The notes under the pieces are model-generated. The model was not told where the DNA came from and made no database searches. It saw nothing but the letters and a program-made list of their open reading frames with translations. Positions 34,288 through 43,299 of a stretch of DNA of 64,000 bases are shown piece by piece. Position numbers and translations under genes: made by a program. The stretch comes from CAZQFV01 sp964592645. Its GTDB lineage: Bacteria; Chloroflexota; Chloroflexia; DTKN01. Location of the stretch: assembly GCA_964592645.1 (NCBI GenBank), contig CAZQFV010000022.1, forward strand, positions 1 to 64,000. The letters run 5' to 3'. Numbering within the stretch: the stretch's first letter is position 1; each line of letters starts with the position of its first letter.

Positions 34288-36522
34288 ATGATGAACATAA
34301 GGCGCTACCTTTTTCCTATCGGCCTGCTCCTGGTGTTGCTGATCCCCCTGGCCCTGGCCCCGCTCGATGCCCTGGCCCTCAGCCGCACCGTGAACCAGAA
34401 GGTGATAAAGTCGGTGGTGCAGATCTTTGCCGCGAAGCAGGACCGCAAGGGCAACCTGACCCCGCTGTGGAGCGGCTCCGGGACGATCGTCTCCCCCGAC
34501 GGCCTCATCCTGACCAACTGCCATGTGGCCAAGCCCGAGGCCATGTGGGGCAGCGACTATCGCTACGACATCCTGATCGTCGCCATCACCACCAAGTCGG
34601 ACGATCCCCCGGTGCCCACCTTTACTGCCGAGGTGGTCCAGTACGACCCCGCGCTGGACCTGGCAGTCATCCGCCTCAACGGCTACTTTAACGGCAACAA
34701 GTTCGACGCCGGCAAACTGAACCTGCCGGCCCTGACCCTGGGCGACTCGGACGAGATCGAGATCGGCGACGACATCAGCATCTTTGGCTATCCCGGCATC
34801 GGCGGCGAGACCATCACCCTGACCAGCGGCAAGGTCAGCGGCTTCTCCAGGGAGGCCGGCATCACCGGTCGCGCCTGGATCAAGACCGATGCCACCATCG
34901 CCGGCGGCAACAGCGGCGGCACGGCCGTCGACGAGAACGGCACGCTGGTGGGCATCCCCACCCAGGGCGGTTCAGGAGGCGCGGGCGAGATCGTCGACTG
35001 CCGGCCGGTCACCGACACCAACGGCGACGGCGTGCTCGACGAGAAGGATACCTGCGTGCCCATCGGCGGCTTTATCAACGCCCTCCGACCGGTCAACCTG
35101 GCCAAGCCGCTGATCCAGGCCGCCAGCCGCGGCATCAACACCCCGCCGCCGCAGGAGCCGGACAAGCCAACGACCCCCACCGGCGAGGCTGCTATCTCCC
35201 GCCCCCTCTTCGCCCCGGCGGTCAACGAGTATGACCAGCCGACCACCGTGGTCTACTCTTTTCCCTCCGGGACCTCCGAGATGTACCTGTTCTTCGACTA
35301 TGCCAACTTCCAGGACGGCCTCTCCTGGCAGCCGGTGCTGAGCCTGGACGGGGAGGTTATCCCCGATATCTGGCCGGTCTCCAACTGGAGCGGTGGGCTC
35401 CAGGGGAGCTGGTGGATCAGCATCTACAACGAGCCGCTGCCCGACGGCGACTACGAGTTCGCGCTCTACTACGATGGGCAGCAGCTGGCGACGGCCGCCG
35501 TCACCGTCGGCGGCAAGGCCGCCAAGGTCGCCTCCTTCAGCAACATCGCCTTCAGCGGCGATGGGCAGGAAGGGTTCCTGCTGCCGACCGGCGTCAAGAA
35601 GATCGAGGCGACCTTCGACTATGCCAACTTTACCAAGTCCAACAAGTGGACCTACAGTTGGTATCAGAACGGGAAGAAGGTCAACAGCGGCAGCGGCACG
35701 GCCCTGACCGCCGCTTCCGGGCAGGCCACGGCTTCCCTTTCGGCGGCCAAGGGCTTTGACGCGGGCAACTACCGCCTGGAGCTGTACATCGACAACAAGC
35801 TGGCCGCTACCTCCGACTTTGTCGTCGGCGGCGGAAAGACCGATGGCGGCAGCAGTAGCCTCTTCGGCCCCATCACTTTTGCCGAGGATGTCGATAGCAA
35901 GGACCGCCCGGTGCGTCCGGGCACCCGGTTCGCCAGCGGACAGGAGGCCATCTACGCCTTTTTCGACTACCAGGGCATGCAGGACGGCTGGGAGTGGACC
36001 CGCCGCTGGTACATCGACGACGAGCTGGTCCTGGATACTGCGGGCTCCTGGGAGGGCGGCAAGGAGGGCAACTGGTGGGTGAGCGTCTACAACGACGGCG
36101 GCCTGCCGGACGGCAAGTACACCCTCGAGCTGCTCGTCAAGGGGCAGACCGTGCGCAGCGGCGACTGCTTCATCGGCCAGGGCGGCGGGCCGATTACGCC
36201 GCCCGTTGAGCAGGGCGATGTCGAGATCTATGGCCGGATCGTCGACGCCAACACTAACAAGGGCATCCAGGGGGCCGTCTTCATCGTCCTCGTCCCCGGG
36301 GTGACGACCAGCTCCTTCCAGTGGACAGATGAGGAGGTCTTTGCCCTGGGCGAGGCCGACCGCAACGGCAACTACACCCTCTCGGCCCCGCTGGTCCGCG
36401 GCCAGTCCTACAGCATGATCGTCGGCGCCAAGGGCTACAACATGATCGCCGAGGACGATGTCGGCATCCCTGAGGATATCGAGTCGCCGTTCGAGCTGAA
36501 CCTGGCCCTGCAGAAGCAGTAG
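34288..36522 (+). CDS. Secreted trypsin-like serine protease with three Ig-like repeats and a CarboxypepD-type domain
   Basis: A 744-residue exported protein. A signal peptide (about 1-32) precedes an S1-type protease (about 38-290) with the triad visible: His in LILTNCHVAKPE (near 79), Asp in YDPALDLAVIRL (near 126) and Ser in GGNSGGTAVDENG (near 209). A calcium-loop-like insert DTNGDGVLDEKD lies near 246. Three homologous segments of 105-115 residues follow (about 300-405, 405-515, 515-635), each with FDYxxF or FDYQGM, a Trp-rich middle and LPDGxYxLxLY. The last about 100 residues (GDVEIYGRIVDANTNKGIQG onward) look like a carboxypeptidase-regulatory-like fold. It lacks the PDZ domain of DegP/HtrA. 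GGAGGA precedes ATG 34288, and a terminator follows. Confidence 0.88.
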   Translation: MMNIRRYLFPIGLLLVLLIPLALAPLDALALSRTVNQKVIKSVVQIFAAKQDRKGNLTPLWSGSGTIVSPDGLILTNCHVAKPEAMWGSDYRYDILIVAITTKSDDPPVPTFTAEVVQYDPALDLAVIRLNGYFNGNKFDAGKLNLPALTLGDSDEIEIGDDISIFGYPGIGGETITLTSGKVSGFSREAGITGRAWIKTDATIAGGNSGGTAVDENGTLVGIPTQGGSGGAGEIVDCRPVTDTNGDGVLDEKDTCVPIGGFINALRPVNLAKPLIQAASRGINTPPPQEPDKPTTPTGEAAISRPLFAPAVNEYDQPTTVVYSFPSGTSEMYLFFDYANFQDGLSWQPVLSLDGEVIPDIWPVSNWSGGLQGSWWISIYNEPLPDGDYEFALYYDGQQLATAAVTVGGKAAKVASFSNIAFSGDGQEGFLLPTGVKKIEATFDYANFTKSNKWTYSWYQNGKKVNSGSGTALTAASGQATASLSAAKGFDAGNYRLELYIDNKLAATSDFVVGGGKTDGGSSSLFGPITFAEDVDSKDRPVRPGTRFASGQEAIYAFFDYQGMQDGWEWTRRWYIDDELVLDTAGSWEGGKEGNWWVSVYNDGGLPDGKYTLELLVKGQTVRSGDCFIGQGGGPITPPVEQGDVEIYGRIVDANTNKGIQGAVFIVLVPGVTTSSFQWTDEEVFALGEADRNGNYTLSAPLVRGQSYSMIVGAKGYNMIAEDDVGIPEDIESPFELNLALQKQ

Positions 36523-36534
36523 GTGGGTAATCTC

Positions 36535-36570
36535 CGGGATGCCCGGCCAAGGGCCGGGCACCCCGTTTTA
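36535..36570 (+). terminator. Intrinsic terminator after the protease gene
   Basis: The stem 36535-36548 with 36552-36565 (14 positions, one mismatch) has a 3-base loop and is followed by TTTTA. It overlaps the stop codon of the convergent GH13 gene (36568-36570). Confidence 0.85.
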
Positions 36571-37986
36571 TTGCGCTGCCAGGATCGTCCCCGTCCGCGC
36601 GGGCAGGGAGAGGGCCTCCAACCGTCCGCTGCGCACCAGGTGGTGTCCACCCCGCAGGAGGTCGCCGAATATCGTGCCGGGAGCTACCTCCATGCCGCTC
36701 AACGGGACGTCGAAGGTGGCCGGGACATCGCCGGCGTTCAGCGCCAGGACCGCCGCGCCGGCCCCTTCGCCGCGCCCATGGGCATAGAGGTTCAGGCGCG
36801 GATGGGCAAAGAGCAGGTGCACAGCTCCCCGGCGCAGGGCGGGGAGCTGCCGGCGGAGGGCGACCAGCCGCTGCACCCAGGCGCGCAGTTCGAGGTTCCA
36901 GTGCCGCTTGTCCCAGGGGAAGCAGCCCCGGCACGCGGGGTCCGCGCCGCCGGTCATGCCCACCTCGTCCCCATAGTAGATGCAGGGTGCCCCCGGCCAG
37001 GTTAGCAAAAAGAGCCACAGCAGCCGGACCGTGCGTATGTCGCCCCCGGCCACGGTCAGCAGCCGGGCCGTGTCGTGGCTGCCCAGGACGGTGAGCTGCG
37101 CCTGCAGGACCGCCGGCGGGTAGCGTTCCAGGAGCGTCTGCAGGCGGTGGAGCATGGCCAGGGAGCGGTACTTGCCCTCCACCAACCACTCCAGCAGCCA
37201 GGTGCGCAGCTCATAGTGGGTGATGCCGTCGAACTGGTCTCCCTGGAGCCAGCGCTGCCCGTCGTGCCAGATCTCGCCGACGAGGTAGGCGTCGGGGTTG
37301 GTCTCCTTGACCACGGCGCGGAAGGCACGCCAGAAGCTATCGTCGTCGATCTCGTTGGGCACGTCCAGCCGCCAGCCGTCGGCGCCCTGCTCCAGCCAGT
37401 AGCGGGCCACGGAAAAGATATAGTGGCGCACGGCCGGGTGGGCCGTGTTGAGCTTGGGCAGCGAACGCAGGTTCCACCAGCCCAGGTAGTTGGGCGGCAG
37501 GTGCTCCTCGTAGGCGTTGAGCGGGAAGCCGTTTACATGGAACCAGTCGCGGTACGGGGAGGCCGGCCCGTTCTGCAGCAGGTCTTGGAAGGCAAAGAAC
37601 CCCCGCCCGCAGTGGTTAAAGACGCCGTCCAGAACGAGGCGTATGCCGCTTTCATGCGCCCGCCGCACCAGGCGCCGCCAGGTCTCCAGGTCCCCCAGCC
37701 GCGGGTCCACCTGGAAGTAGTCGTGGGTGTCATAGTGGTGGGTCGAAGGGGAAGCAAAGATCGGATTCAGGTAGATGGCGTTGACCCCCAGGTCCAGCAG
37801 GTAGGGCAGCTTCTCGATGATCCCGTCCAGGTCGCCGCCGAAGAAAGAGTCCGGCGTGGGCGGCTGCCCCCAGCGGCGCACGTCCGGGGGGTCGTTGGCC
37901 GGGTTGCCGTTGCAGAAGCGATCGGGGAAAATCTGATAGAATGTGGCGTCGGCGATCCAGGAAGGCGGCAGCGCAGGGACAGGCAT
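36568..37986 (-). CDS. GH13 alpha-amylase family glycosidase
   Basis: A 472-residue glycoside hydrolase with a (beta/alpha)8 catalytic domain. The GH13 signatures are visible: LVLDGVFNHCG near 119-129, GWRLDVPNE with the nucleophile Asp near 209, YLVGEIWHD with the acid/base Glu near 236, and VLGSHDTARLL with the third Asp near 303. The short N-terminal region begins at the barrel (ATFYQIFPDRFCNG), so the extra N-terminal domain of neopullulanases and cyclomaltodextrinases is absent. The enzyme has no signal peptide and probably works on imported maltodextrin in the cytoplasm. ATG 37986 is the only sensible start. No sugar transporter lies nearby, so the exact substrate is unknown. Confidence 0.92.
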   Translation of the reverse strand: MPVPALPPSWIADATFYQIFPDRFCNGNPANDPPDVRRWGQPPTPDSFFGGDLDGIIEKLPYLLDLGVNAIYLNPIFASPSTHHYDTHDYFQVDPRLGDLETWRRLVRRAHESGIRLVLDGVFNHCGRGFFAFQDLLQNGPASPYRDWFHVNGFPLNAYEEHLPPNYLGWWNLRSLPKLNTAHPAVRHYIFSVARYWLEQGADGWRLDVPNEIDDDSFWRAFRAVVKETNPDAYLVGEIWHDGQRWLQGDQFDGITHYELRTWLLEWLVEGKYRSLAMLHRLQTLLERYPPAVLQAQLTVLGSHDTARLLTVAGGDIRTVRLLWLFLLTWPGAPCIYYGDEVGMTGGADPACRGCFPWDKRHWNLELRAWVQRLVALRRQLPALRRGAVHLLFAHPRLNLYAHGRGEGAGAAVLALNAGDVPATFDVPLSGMEVAPGTIFGDLLRGGHHLVRSGRLEALSLPARTGTILAAQ

Positions 37987-38141
37987 ACGTCAGGACTCCG
38001 GCGATCTATTCATGGGCCTCCAGGATGAGGCGTTCGACTTCCCGGCCGGCATCGGACAGCGCGGCCGCCGCCCTGCCAAACGGCGGGACACCGGCCCCTC
38101 CGCGAGTCGGCGAAGCGGTGAATCAGCGGCCAAGGGTGGCG

Positions 38142-41100
38142 CTAATCGCCCTTGGCTTCCTCCGGCACCGCCCTGTCCAGCGCCTGCCGCACGCGGCCTG
38201 CCAGCACCGCTCCCGAGAAAGGCTTCTGCAGCAGGTCGATACCTTCCTGGAGGATGCCGTGGCGCGATAGCACATCGGTAGCATAGCCCGACACGTACAG
38301 CACGCGGAGCTCCGGGTGCGCGTCCTGGAGCAGGCCGGTCAGCACCTTGCCGTCCATCTGCGGCATCACCACGTCGGTCAGCAGCAGATGCACCGGGCCG
38401 CGGTGCCCGCGCACCACGTGGATGGCCTCGTTGCCATTTTGGGCTTCCAACACCGTGTAGCCGGCGCTGCGCAGGACCCGCACCATCAGGGCCCGTACGG
38501 CCGGCTCATCTTCCACGACCAGGACCGTCTCATGGCCCCGCGGCGGCGGCTGGGCGGCCTCGTGCCGCGCCGGAGGGTAGGCCGGGCCCGTGAAGCGCGG
38601 CAAATAGATCTGCACCGTCGTCCCCAGCCCCGCCTGGCTCTGGATCACGACGTGTCCCTGGTGCTGTTTGACGATGCCGTAGACCGACGCCAGGCCCAGC
38701 CCGGTGCCGTGGCCGGCCTCCTTGGTGGTGAAGAACGGCTCAAAGAGATGGGACTGGACTTCGTCGGACATGCCCACGCCGCTGTCCCGGACCTCCAGCC
38801 GGATGAACGGCCCCGGAGCCAGGCCGGCCTGGGCGCGGGTCGCCGCCTCGTCCAGCGTCACATTCGCCGTGGTGATCGCCACCACACCCCCGTCGGGCAT
38901 GGCGTCCCGGGCGTTCACCAGCAGGTTCACCAGGGCCTGGGTGATCTGCCCCGGGTCCACCCGCACCAGGCCCAGGTCCGGCGCCAGGTGGACCTCCAGC
39001 TCGACATCCTCGCCGATCAGCCGGCGCACCATCTTTTCCATGTCCAGGATCAGGTCGTTGAGGTTGGCCGGCCTGATCTCGATGATCTGGCGGCGGGAAA
39101 AGGCCAGCAACTGGCTGGTCAGGGCGGTGGCCCGCTCCGCCGCTTTGAGCACCTGCTCGACATCGGCGCGCACGGGATCCTCCGGCCGCAGGGCGTCGTG
39201 CGCCAGGCCGGCATACCCGCGGATGGCCGTCAGAAAGTTGTTGAAATCGTGGGCCACCCCCCCGGCCAGCCGGCCGACCGTCTCCATCTTCTGCGCCTGG
39301 CGAAACTGCTCTTCCAGGCGCTTGTTCTCGGTGATATCCAACAGCACTCCCTGGTAGTGGGTCACTCGGCCTTCGGGGTCGCGGACGATCACCACCCGGT
39401 CCTCTACCCAGCGCACCTGGCCGCTTTTGATGATCGCCCGGTACTCGCGCCGGAACGCATCTTTCCCCTGCTCGGCGTGCGCCTCCATCTCCCCCAATAC
39501 GCGCGTTAGGTCGTCGGGGTGCACCAACGAGGTGAAGGGGACCTGTCCCGAGAGCAGCTCGGCCGCCGTATACCCCGATTGGTCCACGTTGTCCGAGACA
39601 AAATCAAAGGGCCAGCCCTCCTCGGCCCGCAGGCGGTAGAGGATCATCGGGCTGTGCTCGACGACCATCTTGGTCTGCCAGAGCATGGCCTCGGCCTGTT
39701 TGCGCTCGCTGATGTCGCGGATCACGGTGATCACCCGGACGACCTGCCCGTCCTCGTACACCGGGATCTTGCGCGTCTCGGTGAAGAACTCGCGCCCGTG
39801 GGCCCGGGTGCTCTCTTCCGTCACCAGGACCTGGCCCGTCTGGAAGACCTGCTCGTACTCCCCGCGGACCCGTTCGGTCAGGAAAGGGAAGAGCTCAAAG
39901 ACCGTCAGGCCGATCGTCTTGGACCCCAGTTGGAGCTCCTCGCACCAGCGCTGCAGTGCCTTGTTGCACAGGACCAATCGCAGGTCCCGGTCGACGACAT
40001 GGATGGGATCGCCCATCGAGTCGATGGTGGTGCGGTACTGGCGCTCGGAGGCCTGCAGCGCCTCCTGGGCCTGCCGGCGGGCCGTCACGTCGCGCGAGAC
40101 GCCCATCACCGCCCGGACCTGGCCGGTGTCGTCGCGCAGCGGGATCAGCGAGGTATCCTGCCAGATCTCGCGCGTGCCCACCACCGTTTTGGCCGTGATG
40201 TCCAGCGGTTGGCCGGTTTGGAGGACCCGCTCCAGGTTGCCCTGTTGCCGCTCAAAGGTACCGGGGGCAAAGAGGTCGGCGACGCGCCGGCCGACCAGCT
40301 CCTGGGGCTGGCTGCCGAACAGGCGGGCCGCGGCGGCGTTGAGGTACTCCAGCCGTCCCTGGCGGTCGATAATGTAGATAAAGTCCTGCGACGACTCGGT
40401 CAGCAAGCGGTAGCGCTCCTCGCTCTCCTTGAGGGCTTCCTCGGCCTTCTTGCGCGCGTCGATGTCGCGCACGGCGCCGTAGACGCGGACCACGCGGCCC
40501 TGGGCTTCATCCCACTCCGGGTGCGTAAAGATATGCAGCCAGTGTGCCCGGCCATCCTTGGTGATGATGCGCGCCTCGCCGTCGTCGGGCTGGCCCTGCA
40601 GTACGACACCCATCCGCTCCCGGACCAGGGGCAGGTCTTCGGGGTGGATGATCGACATCCAGTTGCCGGCCGGCCAGAGCTCCTCCGGCCGGTAACCGGT
40701 GATGCGGGTAAAGGCCTCGGTGATCCACTCCAGGACCAGGGTGCCGTCCGGGGACACGGCAAAGGTGTAGGCAAAGTCCGAGGTCAACTCCGAGACCACC
40801 CGGAAGCGCTCCTGGGACTCGCCAAGCGCCCGCTCTGTCGCTCGCTGCGCGGTCACGTCGCGCATGATGCTGCCGATTCGGTACCCGCGCCCGGTCCGGA
40901 CGGTGAAGGTATGGGCCTGCAGGATGCGGCGCTCCCCATCGGGCCGCAGGAACACCTCGTCGCCCACCTGGTTCAGCCAGGTGGCTTGTCCCGTGGCCAG
41001 CGCCTCCCGGATGGTGGTCTCCAGATACCGGCGCACTTCGTCCGTCCGGCGCTCCGCAGGCAGGGCCCGGGCCTGTACCTCCCAGATGGGCATGCCCAAT

Positions 41101-41309
41101 ACCTGCGGCGGCCCCCATCCGGTGATCCGCTCCGCGGCCGGGTTCCAGACGACGACGATTCCCTTCTCGTCCGTCAGGACGATCCCGTCCGGCGTGTTCA
41201 AGATAAAGTTGCTCATCGACTCCGGGAGGTCCTGCTTTGGAACCTTGCCCTGCGGGGAGTGCGGTCCCGCTTCGCCCTTGCGCCGGCCTTTCCTGGGGGG
41301 TCCTGCCAT
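38142..41309 (-). CDS. Hybrid sensor histidine kinase: five PAS domains, kinase core, C-terminal receiver
   Basis: A 1055-residue soluble kinase with no membrane segment. Five PAS domains run from about residue 32 to 680. They start near MSNFILNTPDGIVLTDEKG, RFRVVSELTSDFAYTF, RYRLLTESSQDFIYIID, QYRTTIDSMGDPIHVVD and KMVVEHSPMILYRL, most followed by a PAC motif. The dimerisation/phospho-acceptor helix has GRLAGGVAHDFNNFLTAIR. The ATPase boxes are seen as LVNLLVNARDAMPDGG, VRDSGVGM and GHGTGLGLASVYGIV. A receiver domain (about 925-1040) carries VLVVEDEPAVRAL and LLLTDVVMPQMDG. It is likely a cytoplasmic redox, light or ligand sensor with phosphorelay output. No response regulator gene is adjacent. 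ATG 41309 has GGGGAGG upstream; the frame beyond it overlaps the ttcA-like gene. Confidence 0.93.
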   Translation of the reverse strand: MAGPPRKGRRKGEAGPHSPQGKVPKQDLPESMSNFILNTPDGIVLTDEKGIVVVWNPAAERITGWGPPQVLGMPIWEVQARALPAERRTDEVRRYLETTIREALATGQATWLNQVGDEVFLRPDGERRILQAHTFTVRTGRGYRIGSIMRDVTAQRATERALGESQERFRVVSELTSDFAYTFAVSPDGTLVLEWITEAFTRITGYRPEELWPAGNWMSIIHPEDLPLVRERMGVVLQGQPDDGEARIITKDGRAHWLHIFTHPEWDEAQGRVVRVYGAVRDIDARKKAEEALKESEERYRLLTESSQDFIYIIDRQGRLEYLNAAAARLFGSQPQELVGRRVADLFAPGTFERQQGNLERVLQTGQPLDITAKTVVGTREIWQDTSLIPLRDDTGQVRAVMGVSRDVTARRQAQEALQASERQYRTTIDSMGDPIHVVDRDLRLVLCNKALQRWCEELQLGSKTIGLTVFELFPFLTERVRGEYEQVFQTGQVLVTEESTRAHGREFFTETRKIPVYEDGQVVRVITVIRDISERKQAEAMLWQTKMVVEHSPMILYRLRAEEGWPFDFVSDNVDQSGYTAAELLSGQVPFTSLVHPDDLTRVLGEMEAHAEQGKDAFRREYRAIIKSGQVRWVEDRVVIVRDPEGRVTHYQGVLLDITENKRLEEQFRQAQKMETVGRLAGGVAHDFNNFLTAIRGYAGLAHDALRPEDPVRADVEQVLKAAERATALTSQLLAFSRRQIIEIRPANLNDLILDMEKMVRRLIGEDVELEVHLAPDLGLVRVDPGQITQALVNLLVNARDAMPDGGVVAITTANVTLDEAATRAQAGLAPGPFIRLEVRDSGVGMSDEVQSHLFEPFFTTKEAGHGTGLGLASVYGIVKQHQGHVVIQSQAGLGTTVQIYLPRFTGPAYPPARHEAAQPPPRGHETVLVVEDEPAVRALMVRVLRSAGYTVLEAQNGNEAIHVVRGHRGPVHLLLTDVVMPQMDGKVLTGLLQDAHPELRVLYVSGYATDVLSRHGILQEGIDLLQKPFSGAVLAGRVRQALDRAVPEEAKGD

Positions 41310-41356
41310 GTTGCCTCCCCGGCACTGTGCCGTATCTGGCCGCAAAAGGCCCAACT

Positions 41357-42082
41357 TTATTCCCGCGGGGGAACGGCCCGCTCCGTGGCTCGAAAGATGT
41401 TGATGTACACCTCGCGCCGCACCTTGGAGATCTCGCGCAGGTAGCGGCCGATCTGGGCCCGCTGGCTCGTCTGGCTGTGCGGGCAGTTGCTCTCCTGCAC
41501 CGGCAGGCCGCAGATCTTGGCGAAGCGGTGCAGCTCGTGGCCGGTGAACAGGGCGAGCGGCCGGATCAGGGTGAGCCGGCCGCCGAAAAGCGCAACTGCC
41601 GGTTCGGGCCGCTCCAGCCGGCCGTGCTGCAGCAGGTTCAGCAGGGCCGTCTCGGCAATGTCCTCCAGGTGATGGGCCAGGGCCAGCTTGTTGCACCCCA
41701 GGCGCTGTGCCGCCGTGAACAGCGCCTTGCGCCGCGCCCAGGAACAGCGGAAGCAGTCCACCTCTCCGCCGCGCAGGTCGACCTCCACCACCTCGTAGGG
41801 CAGGCCCTCCTGTTCGAAATAGGCGGCCAGTTGCTCCGGAGGCGGGGTCCCCGCCTCCCAGCCGATGTAGGTCGCGTGGAGGGCCACGATCTCGTACGGC
41901 GGCGGAAAGTAGACCCGCCGGTCCCGCAGCAGACGCAGCAGGGCCAGGCTGTCTTTGCCCCCGGACACGGCCACGGCGATGCGGTCGTGCGCGGCGATCA
42001 GCCCGTAGACGGCCACGGCCCGGTTCAGCTTGCGCAGATAGAAGCGGGTCGCCCGGCGGATCCGGCTCTCCGCATCGCTCAC
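41357..42082 (-). CDS. ttcA: TtcA/TilS superfamily tRNA thiolation-type ATP pyrophosphatase
   Basis: A 241-residue PP-loop ATPase. The P-loop is VSGGKDSLAL near 40-49. The TtcA-specific CxxC is CFRC near 107, a third cysteine lies in ESNCPHSQTSQRAQIG, and the conserved LALAHHLEDIAETALLNLL is near 135. TtcA thiolates C32 of some tRNAs using an iron-sulfur centre. A related sulfurtransferase of the TtcA/TuiA type remains possible. The GTG start at 42082 overlaps the glycosyltransferase stop (GTGA), and its ribosome site GGAGGAAGG lies inside that gene, so translation is coupled. The pairing with a glycosyltransferase has no obvious biochemical logic. Confidence 0.88.
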   Translation of the reverse strand: MSDAESRIRRATRFYLRKLNRAVAVYGLIAAHDRIAVAVSGGKDSLALLRLLRDRRVYFPPPYEIVALHATYIGWEAGTPPPEQLAAYFEQEGLPYEVVEVDLRGGEVDCFRCSWARRKALFTAAQRLGCNKLALAHHLEDIAETALLNLLQHGRLERPEPAVALFGGRLTLIRPLALFTGHELHRFAKICGLPVQESNCPHSQTSQRAQIGRYLREISKVRREVYINIFRATERAVPPRE

Positions 42083-43212
42083 GCCTTCCTCCGCAGGGCC
42101 AGCGCCTCCCGGTAGACGGCCAGCGTCTCCCGCGCCGCCCGCTCCCAAGAGAACAGGGCGGCGCGCTCCCGGCCCCGGTCCCGCAGGTCGTCCCGCAGGG
42201 CCTCGTCGGCCCACAGTTTCGCCATGGCCTCGGCCCAGCCGTCGACGTCCTGAGGGTCGACGAGCAGGCCGGCCGTCCCCACGACCTCCGGCACGGCTCC
42301 CGCGCTGGAGGCGATCACCGGCGTGCCGCAGGACATGGCTTCCAGCGGCGGCAGGCCGAACCCCTCGTAAAGGGAAGGAAAGACCAGGAAGCGGGCGGCG
42401 TTATAGAGCCAGACGAGCTCCTCCTGGGAGACCGGGCCGATGAAGGCCACCTCCTGGGAGAGGCGCAGGTCGTGCACCTGGCCGAAGAGCGACTCCGAAA
42501 GCCAGCCCTGGGCCCCGGCGACGATCAGCCGGGGGTGGGGCTCCAGATCGGGGAACCGATCCAGCATCCGCCGCAGGGCCTGCAGCAGTGTCGGCAGGTT
42601 CTTGCGCGGCTCGATGGTGCCCACGAAGAGGGCAAAGCGTCGGACTGCCAGGGTCCGCCCCTTGAAGGTGCGCGGCTGTGTCGGCGGAGGGTCCAGGGGG
42701 ACAAAAGGCCCTCCGGCCGCCTCGTGGATGACGGTCACCTTGTCCGGGGCGACCTCCAGCAGCTCCAGCACGTCCCGCCGGGTGCATTCGGAAACGGCGA
42801 TGACCTTTTCTGCGCTGCGCACGGCCTGGCGGACGCGGCCGTAGTAGCGGCCGGCCTCGGCGGTGACCCACTGCGGGAAGCGCAGGAAGGCCAGGTCGTG
42901 CACGGTGACGACGCCGGCATAGCTCCGCCGCGCGGGCAGGACAAAGTCCGGGCTGTGCAGCACCTCGGGCCGGAGCGCCAGCAGCTCCACCGGCAGCGTG
43001 AGGGACTCGAAGCGGTGGTGGCTGGGGGTGAAGATGGGCACGGGGGTGAGGTTGGGAGCCTGGATCGGCGGACGCGCCCCTCGCCGGTCGTGCAGCACCA
43101 GGAAGCGTTCCTGCGGGGCCTCGCGGGTCAGCGCTTCCAGCAGCCGCACCGTGTAGGAGCCGATGCCGGCCTGGCGGTAGTAGAGCAGCCGCGCATCGAG
43201 GGCAATGCGCAT
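42079..43212 (-). CDS. Glycosyltransferase family 4 (GT-B)
   Basis: A 377-residue GT-B enzyme acting on a nucleotide sugar at the cytoplasmic face. The N-terminal half starts MRIALDARLLYYRQAGIGSY, the pattern of mannosyl- or rhamnosyltransferase-like GT4 enzymes. The C-terminal half has FVGTIEPRKNLPTLLQAL near 195 and FPSLYEGFGLPPLEAMSCG near 290-308, with the conserved E-x7-E. No membrane segment is present. ATG 43212 has GAGGGGAA upstream. It overlaps ttcA by 4 bases. Without a polysaccharide cluster nearby, the acceptor cannot be told. Confidence 0.92.
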   Translation of the reverse strand: MRIALDARLLYYRQAGIGSYTVRLLEALTREAPQERFLVLHDRRGARPPIQAPNLTPVPIFTPSHHRFESLTLPVELLALRPEVLHSPDFVLPARRSYAGVVTVHDLAFLRFPQWVTAEAGRYYGRVRQAVRSAEKVIAVSECTRRDVLELLEVAPDKVTVIHEAAGGPFVPLDPPPTQPRTFKGRTLAVRRFALFVGTIEPRKNLPTLLQALRRMLDRFPDLEPHPRLIVAGAQGWLSESLFGQVHDLRLSQEVAFIGPVSQEELVWLYNAARFLVFPSLYEGFGLPPLEAMSCGTPVIASSAGAVPEVVGTAGLLVDPQDVDGWAEAMAKLWADEALRDDLRDRGRERAALFSWERAARETLAVYREALALRRKA

Positions 43213-43299
43213 GGTTCCCCTCCAGAAGGGCTTCCGTAGCTTCGTGAAAAGGCAGGGGCGCACCGCCGCGCGCCCCTGCCGTCGGCCTGTCCCCCGGCG

